From Steinernema hermaphroditum (Eukaryota; Nematoda; Chromadorea; Rhabditida; Steinernematidae), in assembly GCA_030435675.1 (NCBI GenBank), contig CM059622.1, forward strand, positions 10,478,001 through 10,542,000: DNA of 64,000 nt, written 5' to 3'. The first letter of the stretch is position 1. Each line of letters begins with the position of its first letter. The notes under the pieces were generated by a model that had not been told where the DNA came from, ran no database searches, and was given only the letters and a program-made list of their open reading frames with translations. A program made the position numbers and the translations under genes. Below are positions 43,704 to 54,611 of this stretch, piece after piece.

Positions 43704-44034
43704 TGTTGAACAATTAACATCTCATTAACTCTGTTTTTAATCTAAGTAATCTATTGTTGTGTTTTAATTAATCTAACTATTGTTGTGTCTTAATTATATA
43801 AATGTGGCTGCACACACCCTCTATGTCCGGCGACAAAATTGGGCCGATTTGGTCTGGATTTGGATTTCATGTCTAAAAGGCGGGTTCACGGGGTGTCTCA
43901 CCTCCTGCGCTAACTAGCAAACGTTGGTGGAACATATATATAAACACTTCATGAACAACAGTTAGTTGCTCATCGGTTTCCACGCTTCTCCTGTTTCGTG
44001 ACAACACGATGCAGCCACTAGCGACGATGTGAAC
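43704..44034. other. AT-rich 3' flank of the recombinase-like gene
   Basis: No gene. A short imperfect duplication of CTATTGTTGTGTTTTAATTA occurs at about 43,750-43,795. This is where a 3' boundary of a mobile unit would be expected, but I see no clear terminal repeat. Confidence 0.4.
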
Positions 44035-44180
44035 CAGGGATGTGCGTAATTACGAATTTCGTAATTACGACTTACGGGGTTTTTGGGCACTTACGATTAC
44101 GACTTACGAAACCAAAATTTTACTTACGACTTACGAGTTACGACTTACGAAAACGAAAATTTTACTTACGCACATCCCTG
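44035..44180. mobile_element. hAT-type palindromic MITE
   Basis: A 146-bp element with perfect 15-bp terminal inverted repeats starting CAGGGATGTGCGTAA, the hAT style of terminus. Flanks ATGTGAAC (44027-44034) and ATGTGAAG (44181-44188) form an 8-bp target duplication with one mismatch. The interior is a run of TTACGA/ACTTACGA units that can fold back on themselves. No coding capacity. Confidence 0.8.
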
Positions 44181-44477
44181 ATGTGAAGGAGGCTATGGAC
44201 AGCATTATCGCCTTGGTCGCGTGCCGCGTGAAGGGCGAACAAGAAGAGAAGAAGCTCGACAAGGAAACTTCGGAGACGACGGCCAAAGCCCGACGGCGGA
44301 GACTTCTCTTCGGTTTCTTCTCGTCGTGCTTGAACTTCTGAAGTATCTTCCTGATTCGTGTGCAGCGCTAATTTCAATAAATCTAGTCAACGAAGACCCC
44401 CTCCCATGCATCCACATTCGCCAGGAAGAGAAGTGTCATTTATATGTGAAAATATCATCATATCACTTTATATTATA

Positions 44478-45476
44478 CTACATGAGAATCTTCCTCAGGA
44501 GTCGCCTCGGTCCCCTCGCCTTCTTCTTTACTTTCTCCATTTCCTCCTCTTCGTCGAGAGACTTCTGCGTTAGATCGGATTTTTGCAGATCCTTCAGGAA
44601 ATCGGTCGACATGTCCACGGCTATATGTTATTTTCCGAAGAATTAGTATTAACAGGAAAACGCTTACTTCTGAATGACACCTTCTTCTTCCCAGCGTCAT
44701 TTGGTTCTATGTTCCGCTTTCCTTCGGGTCGCTTCCAGCAGTCTTCGAATGTCCGACCGTCACCGTCGTGAAGACCGAGTTTCACTCCCGCTGAAGAAGT
44801 ACGATCAGATGTTGACAAACCAAGCTGTGTCGCTAACGTTGTTTTTCCAGGAAGCGAATGACCGCTTCATTGCTGCCCATTGCTGCGAGATGGAGAGGCG
44901 TGTAGTGATACTGAACAGAGACGAATTTTGCAGAATAACTAAAGGGCAGCTCACCGTCTAAAAAGAAACAATGAAACCAAATAAAAAGGCAATCAAAAAC
45001 CGTAAACGCATTGATATTGGCTCCATTTTCCACCAGAATCTTCACGACTTCCAGATCTCCTTTCTTAGCCGCGTAGTGAAGAGGAGTGTAGTTGTGCATG
45101 AACGGTTCCACGTAATTTACCAGCAACTTCTGAAAAGAATCTACTAGAAACAGTACAGAAACACATCGGAACCTTCGCTTCCAGCATCTTTCGCACTTTC
45201 TCCACATCGCCCTTGGTGCAGGCAGTAAGGAAATCATTTCCCTCCTTGATGTCGGTCTTCTGAAATCGAACCATGGGAAAAAGATTGAACAGGCACACAA
45301 CATACCGAAGTGATCTGGAACCTGCTGAACGAGTCGTTGAGCGAAGAAGAGATAGAGACGCAGGAGGAGCGGCGACGCGTTCTGGCCCACTCGTAGAGAC
45401 AGGCGGAGCGCGCGCTCGTGATGGAAATGAGCGAAGAGTCGGCCGAAGAGGTTGGAGACACCGCCGGAGAGGACAT
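44478..45476 (-). CDS. Ankyrin-repeat protein
   Basis: At least six exons. The N-terminal exon is Ser-rich (start MSSPAVSPTSSADSS at 45476 chosen; an in-frame ATG at 45641 would extend it). It splices at FQITS to KTDIKEGNDFLTACTKGDVE, then MHNYTPLHYAAKKGDLEVVK with ILVENGANINAF (one full ankyrin repeat), then YHYTPLHLAAMGSNEAVIRF (next repeat), then GVKLGLHDGDGRTFEDCW, a cap-like segment, and a charged tail with SLDEEEEMEKVKKKARG, ending RKILM. A protein-binding scaffold by family; the partner is unknown. It lies about 200-360 bp downstream of MIOX on the same strand, a spacing compatible with an operon. Confidence 0.7.
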
Positions 45477-45837
45477 CGCCACCGGACTCCGCCTCGCTGG
45501 GGACGTAAATGAGGGCCGCGAGGGCGATGCAGACGTCTTCGGCTCGCAGACGCTGTCTGGACTCGAGAGCAGACGTTTAATCCAGACCATAAAGAATGGA
45601 CCACACACATCGCTGTCGGCAGAGAAGGCGCTGAGAACCATGGGTGGCGACTGGAGAATTCCGGACGTCGATGGAACATCGGGAACGACGCCAGTACCGT
45701 AGTCCCTTCAGGTGCACCGAATTTCAAACTCCGGCGTCATGAACAGGCGACATTTTGTTTGCGATCGCAAGATTTGAGGAAAGATTTATTGTGAACCAAG
45801 TTGGCACAAAGTGAGGTGAGGTGTGATATACATGTAA

Positions 45838-46989
45838 TTACCAATGCACAACCCCAGGAATGTACTGATCGATGAGGGACTGATAGTAGGGCCGAAGCGC
45901 CTCGATGTCGGGGCGTTCTTCGCTCTTCGAGTAGAGATCGCATGAACTGGGAGCGTCGGTTAAAGGTGGGATGGCCCCTTTGTCACTTACTTGAGCTCCA
46001 GAATCGCGGGAAGGAGCTGTCGGTCCCTTGCAGTTTCGAATTGAGTGTACTCTCTGGAGTTGTGGTAGGGGTAGAAGGAGTGGAATCTGATGGCGTAGAG
46101 GGCGTCGTCCGGGAGGGTCGTGCCGTGGTTCACCAAGACTCGGTAGAGGTACTCGTCGTGGCTCCATGTCATTAAGAGATTCTCGACGCCACAACCTTCC
46201 TCGTACATTCCGTTCCTCGAGCTGTACACCTCGTGCTGCAGGTCCTCGTTCTCCTTGAAGCTCTCGAGGCCGTAGACGATGGAGTCGACGGGTCGGCAGC
46301 CCACAGGGTAAGTGTCTCCGGTCACGGCCCACTGCTCCTCGCCCCAGCAGCTCATCACCTTGCCGAGATCATGGACGAGTCCCGCCAGATGGAGCCACGG
46401 CTTTTCGGGGTACGCGGCGCGAAGACTCTCCGCCGTCTGGTAGGCGTGTACCAGATTTGCGTCATCGACCTGAAATGCACTCAAGGGTTGATGAGAGATG
46501 CAGACGTTCTAGAATCAGGTTCTCTGCGAACGCCTGATTATGTAATCGATCAAAAGAAGCATGGGAAAGTGCAGACTCAAGAGAGATCTTTGGGTGTTCG
46601 GCCTTTTTTTGATCAGAAGAGTGCACTTCTAGGTGGCTTTTGTTAAAACACGTGCGATTTTCTTGGAGAAGAGAGTCTGTGGGAAAAGGACTTACATCAG
46701 GATCGCTTTCATCGACAAGATTGTTCAGAAGGTCGAGGCACTCCATTACGGTAAGGCTGGCATGGGAGAAGCCGAGCCACTTCTTGTGCTGAAACGCGTC
46801 CTCTGAACAAGGGCTCAAGGTCGTTCTCACCATTTGGCGCACGAAGTCGACCGTTTGGAAACGGTGCTGCTTCCGATAGTGCTCGCGGACGCGAATCTGG
46901 ATCGGATCCGTGGAGGTCGCATCGTAGACACGAAAGTCCTTCTTGACCGCCGGCTCCTCGGGGACGACCTTCTCGTCGAGTAGAACCAT
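45838..46989 (-). CDS. MIOX: Myo-inositol oxygenase
   Basis: Non-haem di-iron enzyme of the cytosol that oxidises myo-inositol to D-glucuronate, the first step of inositol catabolism. Four exons (46831-46989, 46696-46788, 45991-46469, 45838-45946) give 279 residues; human MIOX has 285. Iron ligands and neighbours are visible: HAYQTAES, LAGLVHDLGKVM (His-Asp), the MIOX motif GDTYPVGCRPVDSIVYG, LMTWSHDEYLYRVL (His), and YAIRFHSFYPYH (His). It ends DLYSKSEERPDI, LRPYYQSLID and a GVVHW terminus, as in the family. The ATG chosen gives MVLLDEKVVPEEP, a typical variable lead; upstream frame has no conservation. AATAAA is on the minus strand at about 45,786. Confidence 0.95.
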
Positions 46990-47794
46990 CTTCGTGGAAT
47001 TCCGCGCGTTTCGGCGACAGATGCGGTTCTGGTTTCGCTTGAGAGCGGACGACCTAGGAACCCTGACGACAAGAAGGGGACCGTAACCACGAATGGAGTT
47101 TATAAGCGATAAGGCGGTTAGTGGGAGGGATCGGAAGCGCGAACTTGTGAGAGCACATCGATCATCCTTCGGTGCAGAAGTGCGCATCTGAGCAGAGAAC
47201 ACGTCGCGCAGACTATATTAGGTCTGCACTCCGAGCGAATCGATTGGTTAGTGATGGCGGCGTGTGTAAATGAAGTCGAAATTCGATGAAATATTTCAGA
47301 TTAAACGAAATATTCTGAAATGGGACGGATGTAAACGATCTTATCGGCTTCGATTACTAAATGCTAACTGTGCATTGTGTAAACAGTTAACAGTGGAATG
47401 ATGAAAGTGGACTATAAACTAGAAAACGGACCTGTTGTTCCATATTCGGCATAGTTTGAAACTTGCTGAGCATGGATCTGTCCTCTACTATGTAGCTTTA
47501 TGCTTTGTACTATACACAAGCCCTATTAGGAATAAAGTACTGTAGCCAGCGGCTTCAGGATCGGGGCTCAACTTCAAGCGCAATACATTTTACAATACAC
47601 AAGCTCTGGAGAAGGCAACGGGTGGAACGATACAGGAACGTTGCACAGTTTGGGAAAGTCGCCTAAGAAGGCGTAAGCTACGAATAGCTTATTGGACATT
47701 CAGCAATACTTAGTTTAGAGGTTTAGCGGTCGAAGACGGCACTTTTGTGGCTGACAAAAAAAACGTGTCAAACATGGCCCGCCGATTTGGCTGG
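46990..47794. other. Intergenic upstream of MIOX
   Basis: No gene. GCGCAGACTATATTAG at about 47,205 is TATA-like, but it is 215 nt from the MIOX start. The rest is AT-rich and unremarkable. Confidence 0.4.
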
Positions 47795-48773
47795 AACTTT
47801 GTTTACTAGTAGGTCTTGCCAAGCCAAGACACTGTATCGGTGTCTTCGAGTTTGACCCTAAGCTGATCGCCGATCTTCTGGAACAGCCCTCCCCGAAGAA
47901 CATGATTTATATGGCGGTGGTGTATATGGTGTAAAGTACTGAACTGGAAGGCCTTGAAAGGGAGACAAAACTGAGCGGAGAACTCCTGAGCAGTTACGAA
48001 GAAGCCCTCAATACCCCGAATGAGGCGTTCCATTTGCCCTAAAGGAGGGCGGAATCGATCTCTCCATCACAGTGCATATGCGGAACCGAGTGAGCTTTGT
48101 AGCGTTAATTGAAGAGTTACCGTAATCCTGATTTCTCGGCACGATGCGAAAGTACTCTGTTCAGTACGACACCGAAGCGGGAGTCGACAATATTCGCCCA
48201 TCGCCTAGCGTTAAACACAACGACATCGAGCTGAGCTTCTTCAATTCCGAAGAGGACATAACCCAAGACGTTAAGAAGTAGTTTGAACGTCTCATTAGCT
48301 ACAGGATCGAGGAGTCGATCTTCGATATGAACCTCGACGGGTTGGCAAGATCGCTGAAGTACTTTGCCAAAAAGCAGCCCTATGAGCAGACGGGGCACTA
48401 GCGATCTGTTGGTCGCTGCAGAGGAGGCGACAATAGAGAGGTTAACGCCTTCGCGTCGGCGATATGGAGCGCGCTTCATTTGAAGTTGTATTCATATCGT
48501 CCTCTAGGAAAAGATGTAAGTGATCGACCACAACATTCTGCCGCCCAGTGTGTGGGAATCCGGATTATGTAGAAGACCGTATCGAAGAGTTTCTAAAGAA
48601 CTTCAGGGTAAGTCTACCCTTCGAACTCTGAAGCTATGAGATTTGAAGGAAACGATTGAAAATTTGGACTCGACAACTCTCGCAGCATACAAGAACTCTA
48701 CCTCTATGTTAAACGAAAGTTATGCGGAGGAAGCTGAACGACTGTGGAATGAGATTTTAGGGCGGTAGATTAA
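47795..48773 (+). pseudogene. Decayed M16 (insulin-degrading-enzyme-like) metallopeptidase
   Basis: Plus-strand fragments follow the order of the non-catalytic half of IDE/nardilysin proteins: FDPKLIADLLEQPSPKNM, then LLSSYEEALNTPNEAFHLP, then DTEAGVDNIRPSPSVKHNDI with ELSFFNSEE, and finally YVEDRIEEFLKNFR spliced to ETIENLDSTTLAAYKNST and EEAERLWNEIL. In-frame stops interrupt it (about 47,932, 48,283 and 48,400) and the frame shifts between fragments. The N-terminal zinc-binding half (HxxEH) is missing. AATAAA remains at 48,802. Remnant of a gene, not expected to make an active enzyme. Confidence 0.6.
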
Positions 48774-49307
48774 ATTTGAAGAATAATTGAAGGCACCTTA
48801 AATAAAAAGGCGCTGAATTTCCCTACAACTTGGGTGCCTGCTTGGCTCTGTGAACATCATTTGCAACCTTACAAAACTTAGTAAAGCATGTTTCACAACC
48901 ATGGCATCTCAACAGTAGTTGTGGGATTTGAAAAAAAAAACGGGAGGCCTAACCCGCATAGACGAAAACCACAGGCAACTCTTTTGATACCTTGTCTTGA
49001 TGAAGTTCTTTTATGTAGGTGCCCTTCCAAATTTCTCAATTAGGCAGACTCCACACATTGACTCCAACTTTGTCATAATCACACATGTCATAGAAAATGG
49101 TAAACATCAGCTCCCGGTTCCGGTGGGATTTGTGGTTCACCACGTGTCGTTTTATGAATGAACTTTTTGGCACAATGTCCTGGGGAGTAGGTGGGAAAAC
49201 TCGCACTCTACGTTCGTGTATCGTACTTAACCCGTTTCGGAAAGTCCCACGAGAGGGCGTTGAGGGATATAACCCTAAGGAACTACCCTCATATCACCCT
49301 GATTCAG
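48774..49307. other. Intergenic, M16 remnant to chemoreceptor
   Basis: Contains the AATAAA left from the M16 remnant (about 48,802) and otherwise nothing recognised. Confidence 0.4.
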
Positions 49308-50455
49308 ATGATTAGATTCCTGGCTCTCGGAGAATACCTGTTCTCGACCTGCCTCTCTATTGTCACTACCGTAACCCTTGTGCTTACCTATAAAACTGTG
49401 AGGAAGAGGACGTCGAAGTACGACCTTTTCCTTCGCCTTCTTCTGATCTCGGCTTTTTTCTTCGCCGGGTTCCTCGTCCTCGATGGGAGTCTGTGGATCG
49501 AGTACTGTATCTCTGGTCGGTTTTTGCGATGAAATGAGGATGACAAAGCACCCTTTAAGATAATGGTGCTCGTTCCAACTATCCATATGCCCTAGTAGGC
49601 TTCTTCTTGTACGCCAGCTTCTCTTTCTACGACGCTTGCAGCATCGTTCTCCTGATCCAGAGGAACTGCGCCCTCCTGTTTCCATCCTATCGAGCAAAAA
49701 AATCTCTCAAGATCTTATTCGCCTTTTTGCTTTCCTTGATTTTGGGTGGTGCAGAGGCCATGATCGTCAAAATGCTATCTGAAGGAGGAGGTTCTGTTCC
49801 CATAGGTACTGTAGAAGACCTTTCTCGGCCTTCATAACCTCTTCAGGGTGCTACGTAATAAGCTGTGTTAGCCCTGAAGCAGCACCTGTACTCTTTAGGG
49901 CAGAGACCTTTCTTGCCGTCAGGGTCTTCAGTTCGATGCTTTACATCGCATCCGGAGCCTCATTAGTGGTTCTGGTGCTAAAAAGGAAAGTGAAGCTGAA
50001 CAAGGTGATTCGCCTGCTCAGTTCTCACTTGTCAATTTCAAGATTTTCCAGCTAAACCTCTTCGTCGTTTGCGTTTTGGCCTCTCGCATTGTCTTCGGAA
50101 GCGCGCCACACATCGTCGACCTCACTTCATTTCTCCTGGTGAGCAAGAACTGCCAGATGTCCATTGCGAAGTGTTTAGTGGCACCGCTCGATTGGGAGCT
50201 TCATTGGACCCTACATCAAACTCGGCTGGTCGTGTGACGTGTGCAGTACCGTATTCTTCTACTACCGGGTTCTTCTGACCAGGCAACGCTCCAAACAAGG
50301 TTCGGACCTCTCAAATTCTTCAAAGCAAGGGTTTCATTATGGTTTCAGGGCCTACTGTGTCATCGACTCACAGTTCGCAAAGGAGTTTTGCGCGGAGAAA
50401 CGGCCGAGTGTACGATATGGTTAGGAAAGCGGATCACTCGAAGAGTGGTCGATGA
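49308..50455 (+). CDS. Nematode serpentine chemoreceptor (srbc/srx-like)
   Basis: Seven-transmembrane receptor. The exon from 49308 to 49515 starts MIRFLALGEYLFSTCLSI (TM1) and has LLLISAFFFAGFLVLDGS (TM2). The next starts VGFFLYASFSFYDACSIVLL (TM3) with SLKILFAFLLSLILGGAEAM (TM4). Then GCYVISCVSPEAAP (loop Cys), SSMLYIASGASLVVLVLKRK (TM5), NLFVVCVLASRIVFG (TM6), and after a 41-nt intron WHRSIGSFIGPYIKLGWSC with STVFFYYRVLL (TM7) and a basic Ser-rich tail. At first sight the frame breaks before TM7; the intron GTGAGC...TTTAG at about 50,139-50,179 restores it. AATAAA at 50530. Same family as the gene at 35.2 kb. Confidence 0.7.
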
Positions 50456-51195
50456 ACTCCAGTTCCCTACGGTAGTTCTAGAGATTTGCGCATAGCATCG
50501 CATACCGTATATTTGAGTTGAATGGTGTGAATAAAAGATTTCCAAAGGCCTCGTCATTTATTTTCCCTCGGTTTCTTCGCCACCTCCGCTTTCCTCCTCT
50601 GTCGGCGACAAGTAGCGCCGCCAACACTGCCGTCCCTGCGCGAGGCAGTCAAAACATCTTTCAGCCTCGTCACTCACAACCAAAAAAGAGAGTCGTATCG
50701 CCACTGCCTTCCTCGCACCCTTGTCCATAGCGCTTTTTTGAGGTCTTCTTTCACATCCAAACTTCGTTCCCTCCCTTCGGCATCGGATTTCCCGCCTCGA
50801 TGCACTGGCCACAACAAGTCCCACGTGACAGCTCTCTCTTAGAGGCTCTTCTCTCTCCATGCGCGAGATTCTCCGTTGTCATGACATCTGGCCACAGCTT
50901 CTGCTCTCTTTCCTCCGTCCAGTGGAGCGAGCACTGCGTTGTTTTCCCAATCTGGCGTTGCCCGCGCTCCTCCGCCGATGTTTTACGTGGAAAGTTCGTT
51001 TTTTTGGCGCGACTTCGGGCTTCTTCGCCCACATCTTATCCACTCTGTTTGCAGGCACATTCCCGTTTGTGATTTCCACGTATTCGAATCGCACTCTACG
51101 GCGCGTGCTCAGTTCGGAATCGATTGGACTCAAAAGCGCCGTTTGTTTTTCCGGCCAGCAACGTAGCGCCGCCGTCTTCTGTTGTCGGTGGAACG
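50456..51195. other. Intergenic, chemoreceptor to SGNH-like gene
   Basis: Holds the chemoreceptor AATAAA (50530) and a Cys-codon-rich stretch (about 50,850-51,180) with several short open frames on both strands, none convincing. Confidence 0.4.
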
Positions 51196-52436
51196 ATGGA
51201 CGAACGGAATGGTAGAACTGTTTTTGCTTTCGTTTCTCATCCATCTTCTATTCAGCTATTCGTGACAAATGGCTCATCGAGATCGGCAAGGAGATGGTCG
51301 CCGGAAACGCCGATCAGGCGCGAAACATGTCCTTGATCATCGACAGCGTTGTCCAATTCGCTGAAGGCTGTGTTCAGCTTGCAAGAGCGGAAACGGACGA
51401 ACTGGAAAGCGTCTTTGCCAGGGAACTAGGCTGGGCTACGCCGGAATTTGACGATGACGCGACGACGATCCAGGGGGACGAGATCGCTCTGTCCGAAGTT
51501 GCCAGCGAAACTGCTAGTCGACCCGGATCGGCCGCGTTGCCGGTCCCGCTGGTGATTCCTCAGGATGACCCGCTCGGATCGGCCGCTCCAACGCCCCCGC
51601 CACCGCCGCCGATCGATGCTTGCGAGTCGCAGCCTTCTACTTCGCTGCTCAAGCTGGAGGCGAGGCTGTCAAGAGCGAGCACTCCTACGAGCTACTCGCT
51701 ATTCTCGGACGCAAACAGAACGCAGGCCCATGAGAAGTTTCCTTTTGGCGGTTTCCAGCCGGCGAAGCCGAAAGGAACTTTGAGCTACTATACGGCGCTG
51801 GCCTCGAACGTCTTCTTCGGCGATGGAACCCACTTCGTGCTCAGAGATGGGAACCTCAAGAATCTATCCGTCGTCAACGCTCCGCTGTCGACAGCCGGTC
51901 ATGAACTAAAGCTGTATTCGCAGAAGGAAGGCAACACTGCGGAGAAGGTGCAAAAGATAGCGCTCTTCTACGGCGACAAACTGATGTCGATGGGGAAAAC
52001 GGCCTATACAGTCCATTCGTTGCTCATGAGCTTCCTGCAGGTGCTTCGGGAAGTGATGCCACAAGCGCAAATCTATGTCTTCACAGTCCCGCTTGCGCCT
52101 AGTATCATGGAAGAGGCGAAAAGGTTCAATGAACTGCTCGAGGAAACGATCGGTCCATCGAACCTTAAGAACAGCTTCTTGATTGAACTGGCCGGAGTGG
52201 TGGACATGCAGGTCAAGGAACACGAGTGGAAGTCGGGCGGTGCCGAGATGAGCCCTCAAATGGCTTTCACCGCTTTCCATGAGGTTCTGAAGCTGTGTGG
52301 CATAGGGAAGACTAAGAAGAGGAGAGCATCCGAAAGTGCAGTGTCTACCGATGAGCCGTCTACCTCGAAGGGAACGAAGGCAGATACTCAGATACAAGGC
52401 AGATACTCTCAGATCGGTAATAGATTCTTGAGGTGA
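51196..52436 (+). CDS. Unrecognised protein with SGNH-hydrolase-like C-terminal half
   Basis: Two exons (51196-51211 and 51256-52436) give 398 residues: MDERN joins to AIRDKWLIEIGKEMV. The first third is acidic and then Pro-rich (PTPPPPPPIDACESQ). The rest has an alternating beta/alpha feel: THFVLRDGNLKNLSVVNAPL, AYTVHSLLMSFLQVLREVMP, AQIYVFTVPLAPS, KRFNELLEETIGPSN, FLIELAGVVDM. VLREVMPQAQIYVFTVPL followed by FNELL is reminiscent of SGNH/GDSL esterase-fold proteins, but I do not see the catalytic GDS block or the DxxH pair, so it could be inactive or unrelated. The tail is basic (KTKKRRASES), possibly nuclear. Function unknown. Confidence 0.6.
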
Positions 52437-53186
52437 TTATATTTTTGGTGTTGACTGCTATTATACCTGAAGATATCATGTTTTGCTTTCCCTAGACTTA
52501 GATAAAATTTTACTGTATCCTTAGATTGTCGTGGGCTTAGCAAAAGGATTTTGTGAAAAAGGAGCTGTGCTTCTGCTTCGGCCACGACGTACAGCATAAT
52601 ACACTATTGCAATATGACATCACAGCTCCTTTTCCGTTGACCCAGCGACACACTCCCTGGTGAGATACTTCCGTGGTGTTCGTATTGGTCGCTAGGACTT
52701 CTTCCACTCTATTAACCTCCTGATCGTTATTGATGAATGAAGGATTCCTGGGCAGGATTTGCTCGAAGGGCGAGCGCATCGCGGATCCGGGTTTCCTCCT
52801 GTTGACAAATACAATCAAAGTGGGCGTGTCTCATGGCAAGGACCCGTGGAGCTCGATCCATAGCTTCCCGAATCTTTTCTTACATGAAGGAGTAGTCGTT
52901 TCTCCAGTGGCGTCGCGGAGCGCGCGGCTCAACCGCTGCACGACACAAATTATACAATGCTACGCGATAGCGTCGCGCAGACTATAATTGGCCCTTAAAA
53001 AATGAATGAGAAGTCTGTTTTCGAAAAGCAGACAGTGGGCAAGACAGTCGTAGTGAGACCCGGGGAAAGGGAAATGATACTCAGCGTGCATTTCCCATCA
53101 ACGCAAGAGAGGGTTTGACCCTTGATGATCTCTTCGACTGCGCGAGAGTCGTCAGATTCTGGAATCAAGGCTTCGAGTTTCAGGCC
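52437..53186. other. Intergenic, SGNH-like to cyclin gene
   Basis: No gene. An inverted repeat (AAAAGGAGCTGTG at about 52,556 and its complement ending 52,634) with a ~52-nt loop is present. A GAGTTTCAG acceptor just before the cyclin ATG suggests trans-splicing. Confidence 0.45.
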
Positions 53187-54384
53187 ATGAGTGGTGCGGC
53201 TACAACGGGGATCGAGGCTGAGGACTTGGACCTGCCGAGGGTCATCTCCAACGTCCCTCTCTTCGCCCTGGAGAAAGCGTCGTTCGAAGAGTCCCGCGAG
53301 AGTTTCGACGAGCTCCTCAACAGCAACTCTATCATCCAAGCTTCGGATGCGTTCACCGTTTACGATCTGGAGGATGGGTACACCCGCGACCTGTTCGACA
53401 TCTGCGATCGTCTCTTGGTCACCGCTGAAGTGAAGATCTACGCCGCCATTCTGCTGAATAAGTACGACGCCTTTAAATGTTCGCATGGCTTTATTCATCG
53501 GCTTTCTTTCAGGTATATCTGCGCGGTGAGCGATATACGGGATGTAAGGCTGCGTATGATTTCTGTCATCCAGATTGCCTCAAAGATGCACATGATGCAT
53601 TTTGTAAGTTCCTAAAGAGGTGTAATCAAAATATGAGTGGGCTCTTTTCAGTCACCTAGAGTTCACGAGTTGATAGCAGTGATGAAAGATGTCGAGGGAT
53701 GGGTGTCACCGGAACAACTTGTTGAGTCCGAGCTAATCGTGCTGGAAGTTCTTGACTTCGATGTCATGATGCACAGTTCTCCTGTGGCCTACCTAGAGGC
53801 GATTCTCCACACTCTCGGTGGGTTTCTAGGCGGATTCTTTAGTAATCCGTTTTTGCAGCCGTGAAACACGCATCCGACTTCAAGCTCAACCTGGAAATGT
53901 ACTGGAAAACTGTCCTGCAACTGCTCGAATTGGTGTATTTATCGTATTCGCAGGCGTTCGAACTTGCCGATGAAACCTATCGCCGACGTACTAAGGAGTG
54001 CAACATGTATCTCAACAGGTTGGCGTACCATTTTTGCAGAATTTGACCTACGAAACACTATTTAGGCGTTCCTTTAACCACCTGAGGATGGATTACGTCC
54101 TGCTCGCTTGCGGCATCATTTGTGTTCCCATTTCCCGTTTGTTTGGGTACAAGAAGCTGCTGCAGATGGTCCATGATTTGAGTGCCTGTGCAGGACTTCG
54201 AACCGGACACGTTCTGGCAATGGGGGCAGGAATATATGACGCTATCATGAAGGACTCTAGGATGCATCAGAGCACTTTTGATCTTCTCGTCAAGTTTGAT
54301 GAGATGTTGTTGTCTCTGAAGAACGAAGCGAGTAAGAGTCGTCGAATGGCGCGGAAGAGACGCGCCGAAGAGATTAACGTTTAA
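53187..54384 (+). CDS. Cyclin-fold protein, CNTD1/COSA-1-like
   Basis: Four exons (53187-53603, 53652-53817, 53859-54018, 54066-54384) give 353 residues in frame. The N-terminal cyclin box contains AAILLNKYDAF, DVRLRMISVIQIASKMH (the IASK of cyclins) and SPRVHELIAVMKDVEGWVSP, followed by SELIVLEVLDFDVMMHSSPV, which corresponds to the E..iL..L.f.l....P segment. The C-terminal half (HLRMDYVLLACGIICVPISR, HVLAMGAGIYDAIM, FDLLVKFDEMLLSL) is helical and ends in basic KSRRMARKRRAEE. The lack of a strong second cyclin box and the FDLLVKFDEM block suggest CNTD1, the COSA-1 crossover factor of meiosis; this is moderately confident, with an orphan cyclin as the alternative. Confidence 0.65.
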
Positions 54385-54611
54385 ACCCGTTTTTGTATAT
54401 ATCCCATTTATGTAGTATTGTTTTTATTGTAATAATTCTAGTAACCCACTGTTATTGTACTGATAAACTAGTCCAACTTCATGCTTCACTTTGGTTGGTT
54501 CGGTTCTGTCCAATGATATCTTGTGATGCGTTATCTGCTTGTTAGTGCTAGTTCTTTTATGTTATGTTCTGCCCACCTTCTTTAACCGTTCTTTTCGTTT
54601 CAAGAACATAG

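Noticed and set aside
48117..48479. 120-codon minus-strand frame (MKRAPYRRREG...)
   Set aside because: The opposite strand carries recognisable M16 peptidase fragments in correct order; the minus frame is antisense.
50130..50230. Apparent 4-nt frameshift before TM7 of the 49-kb chemoreceptor
   Set aside because: Treating GTGAGC...GTGTTTAG as an intron gives WHRSIGSFIGPYIKLGW in frame with the upstream exon; the gene is intact.
53464..53512. Possible intron in the cyclin first exon (acceptor CTTTCTTTCAG)
   Set aside because: The unspliced frame FKCSHGFIHRLSFRYICAVSD continues into IQIASKMH, the cyclin-box pattern, and no good donor exists in phase.
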